DNA of 5,038 nucleotides. Source: Promethearchaeota archaeon. Its GTDB lineage: Archaea; Asgardarchaeota; Lokiarchaeia; Sigynarchaeales; SOKP01. The DNA is taken from positions 1 through 5,038 of the forward strand of contig JAUWDN010000123.1 in assembly GCA_030608765.1 (NCBI GenBank). The letters run 5' to 3'. Made by a program: the position numbers and the translations under genes. Below the pieces are notes generated by a model. It was not told the origin of the DNA. It did no database searches and saw only the letters and a program-made list of their open reading frames with translations. The first letter of the stretch is position 1. The number at the start of each line of letters is the position of its first letter. Shown here piece by piece: positions 1 to 5,038 of this stretch.

Positions 1-216
1 CTCTATGTGATCTAACGCGTCTGAGTCGTCCAAACTTAAAAACCAAATAGGATGATATTTAATCGGACGCATAAACGCTTTGTCGTTCTTGTATTTTTCT
101 AAGGGGTAAATAATTAAGGGCATATGACCCTGAGACTCGTCAAAATACAGCACGTAGACTACAGCTAATTCTTCGAAAGGATTTTTTACCGATGATGAGT
201 CAAATAATTCAGCCAA
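1..216 (-). CDS. Unidentified protein, N-terminal part (runs off left edge)
   Basis: Read on the minus strand, bases 216 to 1 give 72 uninterrupted codons of ordinary globular protein. Recognisable stretches are VVYVLYFDESQGHMPLIIYP and MRPIKYHPIWFLSLDDSDA. There is no signal peptide or membrane segment. I do not recognise the family; the alternating hydrophobic strands ('VVYVLYF', 'PLIIYP', 'IWFLSL') suggest a small alpha/beta or beta-rich domain, which is inference only. The frame stays open upstream to a stop at 288-286 but contains no ATG or GTG before the internal Met at 123-121. The start given is a TTG at 216-214, preceded by a purine-rich AAAGGGAAG. Codons between 285 and 217 also look protein-like (KKSIKGKF), so the true start may lie further up or the 5' end may be damaged. 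The gene is divergent from the enolase-family gene. I am confident that it is coding, but unsure of its start and function. Confidence 0.72.
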   Translation of the reverse strand, partial: MAELFDSSSVKNPFEELAVVYVLYFDESQGHMPLIIYPLEKYKNDKAFMRPIKYHPIWFLSLDDSDALDHIE

Positions 217-295
217 GAACTTCCCTTTAATCGATTTTTTTTGAACTACTAAGGAAGTATAATAATTCTTTGTTAAAAATTTTAATTAAAAATAC

Positions 296-311
296 ATATT
301 ATAAATAATAT
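296..311. promoter_or_regulatory. Palindromic TATA-like element, probable divergent promoter
   Basis: The sequence ATATTAT-AA-ATAATAT is a perfect 7-bp inverted repeat with a 2-bp centre. On the plus strand it contains TATAAATA (300-307), centred about 28 nt before the ATG at 332. That is the spacing expected for an archaeal TATA box driving a leaderless transcript, and there is no clear ribosome binding site in front of that ATG. On the minus strand the same element reads TTTATAAT and could drive the leftward gene. In DNA this AT-rich a palindrome can arise by chance, and a regulator site is equally possible. Confidence 0.5.
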
Positions 312-331
312 CATATTCGAAGTGATTATTT

Positions 332-1423
332 ATGCAAATAACAGACATTAAAACATATGTTTTAAAAATGGATTTTAAAGTTAAAATTGGAAGTATGCCA
401 AGACTTCAAGCTAGTGGTCTCTACACAAATCTCAAAACAGATGAAGGTATTGACGGATGGGCGTTAACACATTGGAATTTAAGTAATTTAGCTCAAAAAC
501 AATTCATCGATGATGCCTTGAGGAAGCTCGTTTTGAATAAAGACCCTTTTATGGTTGAGGAAATCTTTCACAATGTGTATCAAAACACTAATAGAATTAT
601 GTTTGGAATACCTCAAGCTACTTCTGCTATACAGATTGCATGTTGGGACATAATGGGAAAAGCAACTAAACAACCAATATATAAGCTGCTCGGAGGTCGA
701 AAGAGAGAAGTTAAATGTTATGCTTCTATTCTACGGGGATATAAACCAAAACCAGCTGTTAAAACCGTTGAAAACGTTGTTAATCCCGAGTTGGGGGGTT
801 TTAAAGCCGTAAAATTGCGTATAGGAACGGGACTTAAAAACGACGAAGCGATTTTGAAGGAAGTGAGAGATACTTTTCCTGATATCGACATAATGGTTGA
901 CGCAAATTCGGCATATCAGTCTGTTCACGATGCTCTTAAACTTGCAGAAATATGCGATAAACATAACGTTACTTGGCTAGAAGAACCTATACCAACAGAT
1001 AACCTGAATGGATTAGCTAAGATAAAAGCAAAATCCCCGGTACAAATAGCTGGAGGAGAAAACGACATGGGCATCTTTCGATTTGAAGACATTCTCTCAC
1101 GAGATTGTTTTGATATAGTACAACCAGACGTTACGCGATGTGGTGGATTTTTACAGTTGAAAAAGATTGATGCAATGGCGGAAGTGAAAGGAGTTCAATG
1201 CATACCTCATATTTTTGGATTTGGGCATATTTTACTAGCGAATCTTCATTTTATAATGGCTTCCCGATGCGAATGGTGCGAATTTCCATTTTACCCCGAG
1301 GAGTTTCAAATGCTTGAAGAACCCATTAGATGTGTTAAAGGTAAAGTCAAAGCGATTGATAAACCGGGTCTGGGAGTAGATATCGATAAAGAAATGTTTG
1401 AGAAAAATGTTATAAAAATTTAA
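332..1423 (+). CDS. Mandelate racemase/muconate lactonizing enzyme family protein (probable acid-sugar dehydratase)
   Basis: This is a complete 363-residue cytosolic enzyme of the enolase superfamily, at normal family length. Residues 1-125 form the N-terminal capping domain, opening with MQITDIKTY, which is typical and supports this ATG. The rest is the TIM-like barrel. Visible active-site elements are the K161-L-R163 strand, Mg2+ ligands D190 (MVDAN), E217 (WLEEP) and E243 (GGEN), and the D266/H293 dyad (QPDVTRCGG and IPH). E317 follows near the barrel end. The D266-H293 spacing of 27 matches mandelate racemase (D270-H297), so the protein belongs to the MR-type subgroup. Its members remove a proton alpha to a carboxylate and mostly dehydrate sugar acids. 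The second Lys of the usual KxK motif is Arg here, so racemisation is less likely than dehydration. The substrate cannot be read from sequence. It is transcribed alone, divergent from the left gene and ended by an oligo-T run. Its last codons recur as a fossil at 2653-2697. Confidence 0.95.
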   Translation: MQITDIKTYVLKMDFKVKIGSMPRLQASGLYTNLKTDEGIDGWALTHWNLSNLAQKQFIDDALRKLVLNKDPFMVEEIFHNVYQNTNRIMFGIPQATSAIQIACWDIMGKATKQPIYKLLGGRKREVKCYASILRGYKPKPAVKTVENVVNPELGGFKAVKLRIGTGLKNDEAILKEVRDTFPDIDIMVDANSAYQSVHDALKLAEICDKHNVTWLEEPIPTDNLNGLAKIKAKSPVQIAGGENDMGIFRFEDILSRDCFDIVQPDVTRCGGFLQLKKIDAMAEVKGVQCIPHIFGFGHILLANLHFIMASRCEWCEFPFYPEEFQMLEEPIRCVKGKVKAIDKPGLGVDIDKEMFEKNVIKI

Positions 1424-1433
1424 GACAACATTC

Positions 1434-1441
1434 TTTTTTTT
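1434..1441 (+). terminator. Oligo-T terminator of the enolase-family gene
   Basis: Eight consecutive T lie 10 nt after the TAA stop, without an obvious GC-rich hairpin. This is the usual form of an archaeal intrinsic terminator. The T8 run and the ATATCGT about 8 nt beyond it are both found again after the enolase-family fossil at 2696-2716, which supports a conserved 3' end. Confidence 0.55.
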
Positions 1442-1494
1442 ATACTTATATCGTAAGAACTTGTGATAATCGTATGTTTTCTATTAGTTTGCGC

Positions 1495-1563
1495 TTATAG
1501 TCAATATCAAAAAATTAAAAAAAAGAGAAATGAAAATAATTAAGATTTCAAGCGTTTTCTAAT
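1495..1563. repeat. Direct repeat copy 1 (3' end of anchor gene plus its terminator)
   Basis: This block recurs at 2544-2603 in the same orientation. Bases 1511-1560 and 2551-2600 match at 42 of 50 positions without gaps. TTATAGTCAAT (1495-1505) matches TTATAGTTAAT (2544-2554) after a small indel. Similarity may continue weakly left to a shared AATCGT (1466 and 2511). Part of the match is low-complexity A-runs, but GATTTCA-nGCGTTTTCT is not. Read on the minus strand the block is the end of an open frame, a stop codon and a T-run, so it is best explained as two related gene 3' ends and not as a mobile repeat. Confidence 0.7.
1517..1524 (-). terminator. Oligo-T run downstream of anchor-gene remnant 1
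   Basis: Eight A on the plus strand are eight T on the minus strand, about 15 nt beyond the minus-strand TAA at 1542-1540. A second T-run follows at once. The same arrangement occurs in copy 2 (2564-2557), so it was probably the terminator of the lost gene. It faces the terminator of the convergent enolase-family gene. Confidence 0.4.
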
Positions 1564-1638
1564 CAAAATAGCCATCAATAAATATAAATAATAGAAAATT
1601 GATTGTACTAATAGAACGCTAATACAATATAATTCTAA
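1540..1638 (-). pseudogene. Remnant 1: C-terminal membrane-anchor tail of a lost minus-strand gene
   Basis: On the minus strand, 32 codons after a stop at 1641-1639 end in ILIRKRLKS-stop (TAA at 1542-1540). The residues before this are strongly hydrophobic (SVLLVQSIFYYLYLLMAI). The result is a single membrane helix followed by a basic RKRLK tail, the usual shape of a C-terminal anchor that keeps a secreted protein in the membrane. Only an internal ATG (1575-1573) is available and no body of a protein remains upstream, where the toxin gene begins. The last nine residues match remnant 2 closely (LIRKR-L/V-KS). The hydrophobic part could partly reflect AT-rich composition; the basic end and stop are the well-supported part. 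Confidence 0.5.
1581..1590 (+). promoter_or_regulatory. TATA-like box of the toxin-antitoxin operon
   Basis: AATATAAATA resembles an archaeal TATA box and would place transcription start near 1612, leaving a leader of roughly 40 nt with AGGA (1641-1644) 10 nt before the toxin ATG. The box lies inside the hydrophobic codons of anchor remnant 1, so it may have been recruited from former coding DNA. In sequence this AT-rich the call is tentative. Confidence 0.35.
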
Positions 1639-1654
1639 TTAGGATTGAATTCTG

Positions 1655-2059
1655 ATGGACGAACTGAGAAGCAAACGTTATAAGGATAAGATTCAGCACA
1701 TTTTTGATTATATTCAGGATTTACCTTTAATTCCCAAAAATAAGCTGGAAAAACGTGGAATATTTTATTCCCTTCAAACTTCCATTGAGGCAATGGTTGA
1801 TTTAATTGCAATGCTTGTAAAAGATTTGGGGATTCAAGTGAAAGATGACAACTATAACATTAATGAAATCATCAATATAAAGAAGTTGGATCCAGAATTG
1901 GGAAATAAGTTGAGTCAAGCCAATGGGCTTCGAAATATTATAGTACACCGTTATAATGCCGTTGATGATCAGATTATATTAGATTCTGTTCAAGAGGTAA
2001 AAGACCTATTATTGAAATGGGTTAGAATTATTGAGGATAGTTTAAATGATATCAGTTGA
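1655..2059 (+). CDS. hepT: HEPN-domain toxin of HepT/DUF86 type
   Basis: This 134-residue, all-helical protein is a usual HepT length. The HEPN nuclease motif RX4HXY is intact near the C-terminus: R93-N94 ... H98-R-Y100, in GLRNIIVHRY. The HEPN signature residues are also visible earlier, such as the polar helix around 41-60 (QTSIEAMVDLIAMLV). In studied pairs HepT is a dimeric RNase toxin whose Arg/His cut RNA. The partner nucleotidyltransferase silences it by adding AMP units to the Tyr of this motif, and Y100 is the matching residue. The reading frame overlaps the antitoxin gene by 14 nt, toxin first, so the two are translated together. AGGA at 1641-1644 is a weak ribosome binding site. 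The catalytic residues are all present, so the toxin should be active unless modified. Confidence 0.92.
   Translation: MDELRSKRYKDKIQHIFDYIQDLPLIPKNKLEKRGIFYSLQTSIEAMVDLIAMLVKDLGIQVKDDNYNINEIINIKKLDPELGNKLSQANGLRNIIVHRYNAVDDQIILDSVQEVKDLLLKWVRIIEDSLNDIS
2033..2037 (+). promoter_or_regulatory. Ribosome binding site of the antitoxin gene
   Basis: GAGGA ends 8 nt before the ATG at 2046 and lies inside the toxin gene. It supports that ATG as the antitoxin start and therefore the 14-nt overlap of the two frames. Confidence 0.6.
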
Positions 2060-2465
2060 ATTTGAGAATATCAGGGAGAAGTTGGATTTTTTAAAAGAAA
2101 AATGTGATGTTGTAATCTTTGGATCATTTGTGAATGGTGAAATGCGTCCAAAATCTGATATTGATATCGCTGTGATTACTCACCTAAAAGATAAAGAAAT
2201 TAATATCAAAATACAAAAAAATCTATTTGGAAAAGCTCCTTTAAAATTCGAAATTCGAGTTTTTGAATTACTGCCTATTTATATCCAATTTTCTATTATT
2301 GAAAATTATAGGGTAGTCTATGGTGATTTGCTCGAGATATCGGAGTATTTTTACCAATTTCGCAAGAAATGGGACGATTGCAAAAATCGAATTTTAACGA
2401 ATCAATTTAAGAATATAAGTGAAAAATTACAGCTACTGGAAAGAAGAATAGAGTATTTAGAATAA
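2046..2465 (+). CDS. mntA: MNT-type minimal nucleotidyltransferase antitoxin
   Basis: This is a 139-residue protein of the DNA polymerase beta-like nucleotidyltransferase fold. The catalytic GSX10DXD motif is complete: G26-S27 in VVIFGSFVNGEMRPKSDIDI, with D38 and D40 binding metal. E69 in KFEIRVFE sits where the third carboxylate is expected. The C-terminal third (YRVVYGD, then EYFYQFRKKWDD) is typical of MNT antitoxins, including archaeal ones. In studied systems MntA uses ATP to place AMP residues on the HepT tyrosine and so blocks the RNase. The C-terminal 30 residues form a charged helix (NISEKLQLLERRIEYLE). The gene is translationally coupled to the toxin, and no further gene follows in the operon. 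No break or missing residue is visible, so the pair looks functional. Confidence 0.92.
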   Translation: MISVEFENIREKLDFLKEKCDVVIFGSFVNGEMRPKSDIDIAVITHLKDKEINIKIQKNLFGKAPLKFEIRVFELLPIYIQFSIIENYRVVYGDLLEISEYFYQFRKKWDDCKNRILTNQFKNISEKLQLLERRIEYLE

Positions 2466-2543
2466 ATATTATAGAATTTGAGCCAAATAATTTTTAACCT
2501 GATTTTTGTCAAAATCGTTATTACAAAAGTAGTAAGCTTCTAT

Positions 2544-2603
2544 TTATAGTTAATTTAAAAAAAAGAAAAAAGAAATAAATTAGGATTTCACGCGTTTTCT
2601 GAT
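2544..2603. repeat. Direct repeat copy 2 (3' end of anchor gene plus its terminator)
   Basis: This is the partner of 1495-1563; the two copies flank the toxin-antitoxin operon in the same orientation about 1.04 kb apart. It lacks about 9 nt in the A-rich middle compared with copy 1. Differences inside the coding part are mostly silent or conservative (ATT/ATC, TCT/TCC, TTG/GTG), as expected of two diverged genes. Confidence 0.7.
2557..2564 (-). terminator. Oligo-T run downstream of anchor-gene remnant 2
   Basis: Eight T on the minus strand lie about 16 nt after the minus-strand TAA (2582-2580), with further T-runs at 2571-2566. The placement is the same as in copy 1. It faces the end of the convergent toxin-antitoxin operon and may now help end transcripts from either side. 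Confidence 0.4.
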
Positions 2604-2663
2604 AAGAAGGGTGGATACTACGCTGAGCGCTCCTATAAGGTGGTAGAGATCGGGATTAGGCAT
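2580..2663 (-). pseudogene. Remnant 2: C-terminal anchor/sorting-signal-like tail
   Basis: The minus strand reads MPNPDLYH, then LIGALSVVSTLLIRKRVKS and a TAA stop at 2582-2580. A Pro-rich lead, a 16-residue hydrophobic helix and an Arg/Lys-rich end form the three-part C-terminal signal seen on many archaeal surface proteins (PGF-CTERM and related types). The exact PGF triplet is absent; PNP stands where it would be. The open frame extends only to a stop at 2705-2703, so the extracellular body is missing. The upstream codons are instead the reverse of the enolase-family fossil. The 27-codon frame beginning at ATG 2663-2661 could in principle be a tiny membrane protein, but no ribosome binding site precedes it. 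Confidence 0.55.
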
Positions 2664-2697
2664 AGAAATTAATGAAGAAATGTTTGAAAATAATGTT
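2653..2697 (+). pseudogene. 3' fragment of a second enolase-family gene
   Basis: Fifteen codons read GLGIEINEEMFENNV and align without gaps to residues 346-360 of the complete enzyme (GLGVDIDKEMFEKNV). Ten residues are identical and the remainder mostly conservative. Thirty-four of 45 bases match, and five codons differ silently, so this was a diverged functional paralogue and not a recent copy. A T8 run follows (2696-2703), then ATATCGT (2710-2716), matching the region after the complete gene. Nothing upstream continues the gene in frame: a TAG lies at 2644-2646. Bases 2637-2650 (AAGGTGGTAGAGAT) could encode a further KVVEI in another frame, after an 8-nt deletion, but this overlaps the anchor tail on the other strand and is doubtful. 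Confidence 0.6.
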
Positions 2698-2760
2698 TTT
2701 TTTCAAATCATATCGTTTAAAATAAATTTTAATCTAATTTTACATTATATACATCGAGGT

Positions 2761-2819
2761 TTTAAATATACAAGCATTAAATATTGGAAATTCTTTATAC
2801 AAAAATCATTATTTATATT
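2761..2819 (+). promoter_or_regulatory. Candidate promoter region of the SNF2 gene
   Basis: Two TATA-like boxes are visible: TTTAAATATA (2761-2770) and TTTATATT (2812-2819). The nearer one would give a leader of about 9 nt before the ATG at 2851. The farther one would give about 60 nt containing GGAG (2835-2838), 12 nt before the ATG. The sequence alone does not decide between them. Confidence 0.35.
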
Positions 2820-2850
2820 GTTAATCATTGATTTGGAGCCCTATTGATCC

Positions 2851-5038
2851 ATGAAACTTGTTAATAAACTCGAATTAATTTATATTCCAGCATCTTATTG
2901 GAATGAGCCATTAAGTGGGTTTGAATTAATTTCTAAAACAAAACAACTTCCGAGAAATTCTAGTTTTTTTCTATTGTGGAATCCAACAAATCCGTCAGAA
3001 AAGGAGCTTACTGAGCGCATCAAGCTCAGATTTTCCACTATTCCTGCAAATAAGCTATTGACGTGTAAGATCAACTTTGCGGTTCCGGTACATTCATTAA
3101 AAGCTGACGGTACTATATCTTCCGCGCAATTTTTTGAAGTATCGCCGTTCATTGGAAAAATCATGCCTATTGCACCTACTGTAAAGTTACTATTTCAATT
3201 GGAAATAATTGGCAGTCAAGATCGAGGTATGGAGCGTTTTAGTAATTCTATTAAGACGTGGGCGTTTTTAACAAAATTAATATTTGAACTATTAAACAAC
3301 GGAAAATTCATTCCTATTTTGGAACCAATTACAAGCGAAAGATACAACGGTCAATGGCGCTTATTACTAAAGTCTCAAAAGGATAAGGATCGTTTTAAAA
3401 TGATCTTAAATAATAGTTCTTGGCCTGCTTTTTGTCTTCCTATCAATTTCATTCGTGTAAATGGAGCAATTAAATCAGACGGGCTATGGCACCCGTCCTA
3501 TGTTTTTTCGATCTTCATGGATAATATAGGAGATTATTTAATACGCTCTACGCTTAATAAAAGTGATTTTCACACGTTTAAAGAATTTTATAGTACAGAA
3601 ATTGCAAAGGAGACAGATCCAGACTTTAAATTGGGTTGGGATTACAAATTTCTTAAAGCTCTAATCAATAAAGATACTAATTTCAAAGTAGAAGAATTTT
3701 ATGAAAGTATTTTACCAGCTTTAATAAAGAATTGGACGCAATCTGCTCAAGGACTTACGCTAAAGCAAGGTTTTACGTTCAATTTAGAATTAAAGTACCC
3801 TAAAAAACCAGAAGATGATTGGCCTTTATTGTTTTACCTCTCTTTACAAGACGGAGCAAAATCTATTCCTTTAAACGAACTCTGGGAAGTAAGTAACTCA
3901 AAAAAAGAAGAATTTCAAAGATTTTTTGAAAACGACGGACAATTTTTAGAAATTATTTTAAGAGCTTTGGGTGCAGCATCAAAGATATTCCCACCAATTA
4001 AAAGAGCCCTCTTAGAATCCATAAAAGGCGAGATAAAACTTACTTCCAGAGAGGTAATGGATTTTTTAAAATATCCAAAAGATTTATTGATTCAAAGTGG
4101 ATTTAATATTATTCTTCCTGATGTTTTTAGGAGGGGTGGAGAGCAACGTGTATCCGCAAAGCTAATTATTCGTTCAAAAAAAGAAACAAAGGTAAGAAAA
4201 GGGATACATCCAGGTTTACCATCAATATTTAATATTAATTCAATGTTAGAATCTAAATGGGAGGTTACTCTTGAAGGAAAAAAGCTTTCGGATGAAAAAT
4301 TCAATAATCTGATTAACTCCGACGATCCATTAATTAACATAAGTGGAAAATGGATATTAATTGATCAGCAAAATATTGAAGATTTAAAGGGCATTAAGGA
4401 TTCTGAAACGAAAAGTTATATGGATGCTCTAAAACTTGGATTAACGGGAAAGATTCAACCACAAGAAAACGGTGTTCAATACGATGTAATTGTCGAAGGA
4501 GAATTAAGCGAGATTGTTGAAAAATTACAATCAGTAGAATCATTTGAAGAAATTCCCTGTCCATCATCGTTTAACGGAAAATTGCGCCCTTATCAGCAGG
4601 AGGGGCTGACATGGATGGCAAATATGGCAAGATTCAACTTTGGATTGTGTTTAGCTGACGATATGGGGCTTGGAAAGACTATTGAAGTCATAGCTTTTTT
4701 AAGTTATCTTAAAGATCAATTTCCTAATAATCTGGGAAGTGTTTTAATTATATGTCCTACTTCAATATTATTTAATTGGCACCGTGAGTTAAAGAAATTT
4801 GCTCCGGATTTAGATGTAGTACTTCACCATGGAGCTAAGCGAATTACAGAAGCGTCAGGAATTCCGGAGTTTTTAAAACCGCATCGAATTTTTCTTACTT
4901 CTTATGGAACTATTAGAAATGATATTGACTTTTTAGAAACAATTGATTTTAGCGGAATCATCGTTGACGAGAGTCAAAACATGAAAAATTACGCTTCAAA
5001 ACAAACTAAAGCAATAAATAAGTTAAAAAGCCAATTTA
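2851..5038 (+). CDS. SNF2-family DNA helicase/translocase, N-terminal 729 residues (runs off right edge)
   Basis: This is an open frame of 729 codons to the window edge. A TGA at 2845-2847 just upstream fixes the ATG at 2851 as the first possible start. Residues 1 to about 390 are a long N-terminal region I cannot assign to a named fold. Residues about 395-540 resemble the SNF2-associated DUF3670 domain (SGFNIILPDVFRRGG at 416-430; WEVTLEGKKLSDEKF at 470-484). The first RecA-like lobe then begins: LRPYQQEGLTWM (578-589), Walker A DDMGLGKT (603-610), motif Ia CPTSILFNW (635-643), TSYGT (683-687) and motif II DESQN (706-710). Motif III, the second lobe and motifs IV-VI lie beyond the window. 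Such proteins move along double-stranded DNA using ATP and do not normally unwind it. Bacterial and archaeal members of this layout are about 1000-1100 residues. No membrane segment or frameshift is seen. Role could be repair, transcription or defence; context does not decide. Confidence 0.93.
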   Translation, partial: MKLVNKLELIYIPASYWNEPLSGFELISKTKQLPRNSSFFLLWNPTNPSEKELTERIKLRFSTIPANKLLTCKINFAVPVHSLKADGTISSAQFFEVSPFIGKIMPIAPTVKLLFQLEIIGSQDRGMERFSNSIKTWAFLTKLIFELLNNGKFIPILEPITSERYNGQWRLLLKSQKDKDRFKMILNNSSWPAFCLPINFIRVNGAIKSDGLWHPSYVFSIFMDNIGDYLIRSTLNKSDFHTFKEFYSTEIAKETDPDFKLGWDYKFLKALINKDTNFKVEEFYESILPALIKNWTQSAQGLTLKQGFTFNLELKYPKKPEDDWPLLFYLSLQDGAKSIPLNELWEVSNSKKEEFQRFFENDGQFLEIILRALGAASKIFPPIKRALLESIKGEIKLTSREVMDFLKYPKDLLIQSGFNIILPDVFRRGGEQRVSAKLIIRSKKETKVRKGIHPGLPSIFNINSMLESKWEVTLEGKKLSDEKFNNLINSDDPLINISGKWILIDQQNIEDLKGIKDSETKSYMDALKLGLTGKIQPQENGVQYDVIVEGELSEIVEKLQSVESFEEIPCPSSFNGKLRPYQQEGLTWMANMARFNFGLCLADDMGLGKTIEVIAFLSYLKDQFPNNLGSVLIICPTSILFNWHRELKKFAPDLDVVLHHGAKRITEASGIPEFLKPHRIFLTSYGTIRNDIDFLETIDFSGIIVDESQNMKNYASKQTKAINKLKSQF

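Larger units (their letters stand above)
2466..2850. other. Gene-poor spacer holding two gene fossils and the SNF2 promoter
   Basis: No intact gene is present in these 385 bases. After the antitoxin stop there is only a weak T-run (2491-2495). From about 2511 to 2663 lies the second copy of the anchor-gene 3' end on the minus strand. From 2653 to about 2716 lies the 3' end of a second enolase-family gene on the plus strand, with its T8 run. The remaining 130 bases are very AT-rich and contain candidate TATA boxes for the SNF2 gene. Confidence 0.6.

Noticed and set aside
488..964. Minus-strand open frames of 61 and 77 codons (488-673 and 731-964)
   Set aside because: They lie wholly inside the enolase-family gene, whose plus-strand frame carries all catalytic motifs. 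Their translations show no domain-like pattern.
1495..2603. The direct repeats as ends of a mobile element carrying the toxin-antitoxin genes
   Set aside because: The copies are diverged and read as gene 3' ends with stop codons. They are not inverted, and no transposase or integrase lies between them.
2698..2847. Plus-strand frame continuing from the enolase fossil to a TGA at 2845
   Set aside because: It is open by chance in AT-rich DNA. The translation is a run of I, F, K, L and N with no similarity to the complete enzyme after residue 360.
2895..3164. Minus-strand open frame of 89 codons
   Set aside because: It is antisense to the start of the SNF2 gene, whose frame is uninterrupted for 729 codons. 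No supporting ribosome binding site or protein features were seen.
4092..4340. Minus-strand open frame of 82 codons
   Set aside because: It is antisense to the DUF3670-like domain of the SNF2 gene and has no independent support.
1..5038. CRISPR arrays, tRNA or rRNA genes and attachment sites
   Set aside because: No regularly spaced short repeats, cloverleaf-like sequence or conserved rRNA stretch was found on reading both strands. GC-rich islands that would mark RNA genes in such AT-rich DNA are absent.

Overview
The window is AT-rich and most likely archaeal. The points in favour are TATA-like boxes (one placed for leaderless initiation), oligo-T runs after genes, a HEPN/MNT toxin-antitoxin pair, a bacterial/archaeal-type SNF2 protein, and two remnants that look like the C-terminal membrane anchors of archaeal surface proteins. 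An Asgard (Lokiarchaeia-like) origin fits this style, but that is an impression and not shown by any marker gene. A low-GC bacterium cannot be excluded.

Layout, left to right. Positions 1-216 hold the N-terminal part of a minus-strand protein of unknown function that leaves the window at base 1. It is divergent from a complete enolase-superfamily enzyme (332-1423, mandelate racemase/muconate lactonizing type, probably a sugar-acid dehydratase). The space between them carries a perfect A/T palindrome that could serve both directions. After the enzyme come an oligo-T terminator and the 3' end of a lost minus-strand gene (1540-1638). A complete HepT-MntA type toxin-antitoxin operon follows (1655-2465), with a 14-nt gene overlap.

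The gene-poor stretch 2466-2850 contains two gene fossils. One is a second copy of the same minus-strand 3' end (2580-2663), which encodes a hydrophobic helix ending in LIRKRVKS-stop. The other, butted against it, is the last ~15 codons of a second enolase-family gene (2653-2697). From 2851 to the right edge runs the first 729 codons of a SNF2-family helicase/translocase, covering its N-terminal region, an SNF2-associated (DUF3670-like) domain and helicase motifs I to II.

The genes do not form one pathway. The most informative feature is the architecture around the toxin-antitoxin operon. It sits between two same-orientation copies of an anchor-gene 3' end plus terminator, next to a broken enolase paralogue. 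This points to an older array of enolase and surface-anchor genes that was rearranged, with the toxin-antitoxin module landing in it or being left behind. I do not see a convincing new multi-gene system, CRISPR array, tRNA, rRNA or transposase.
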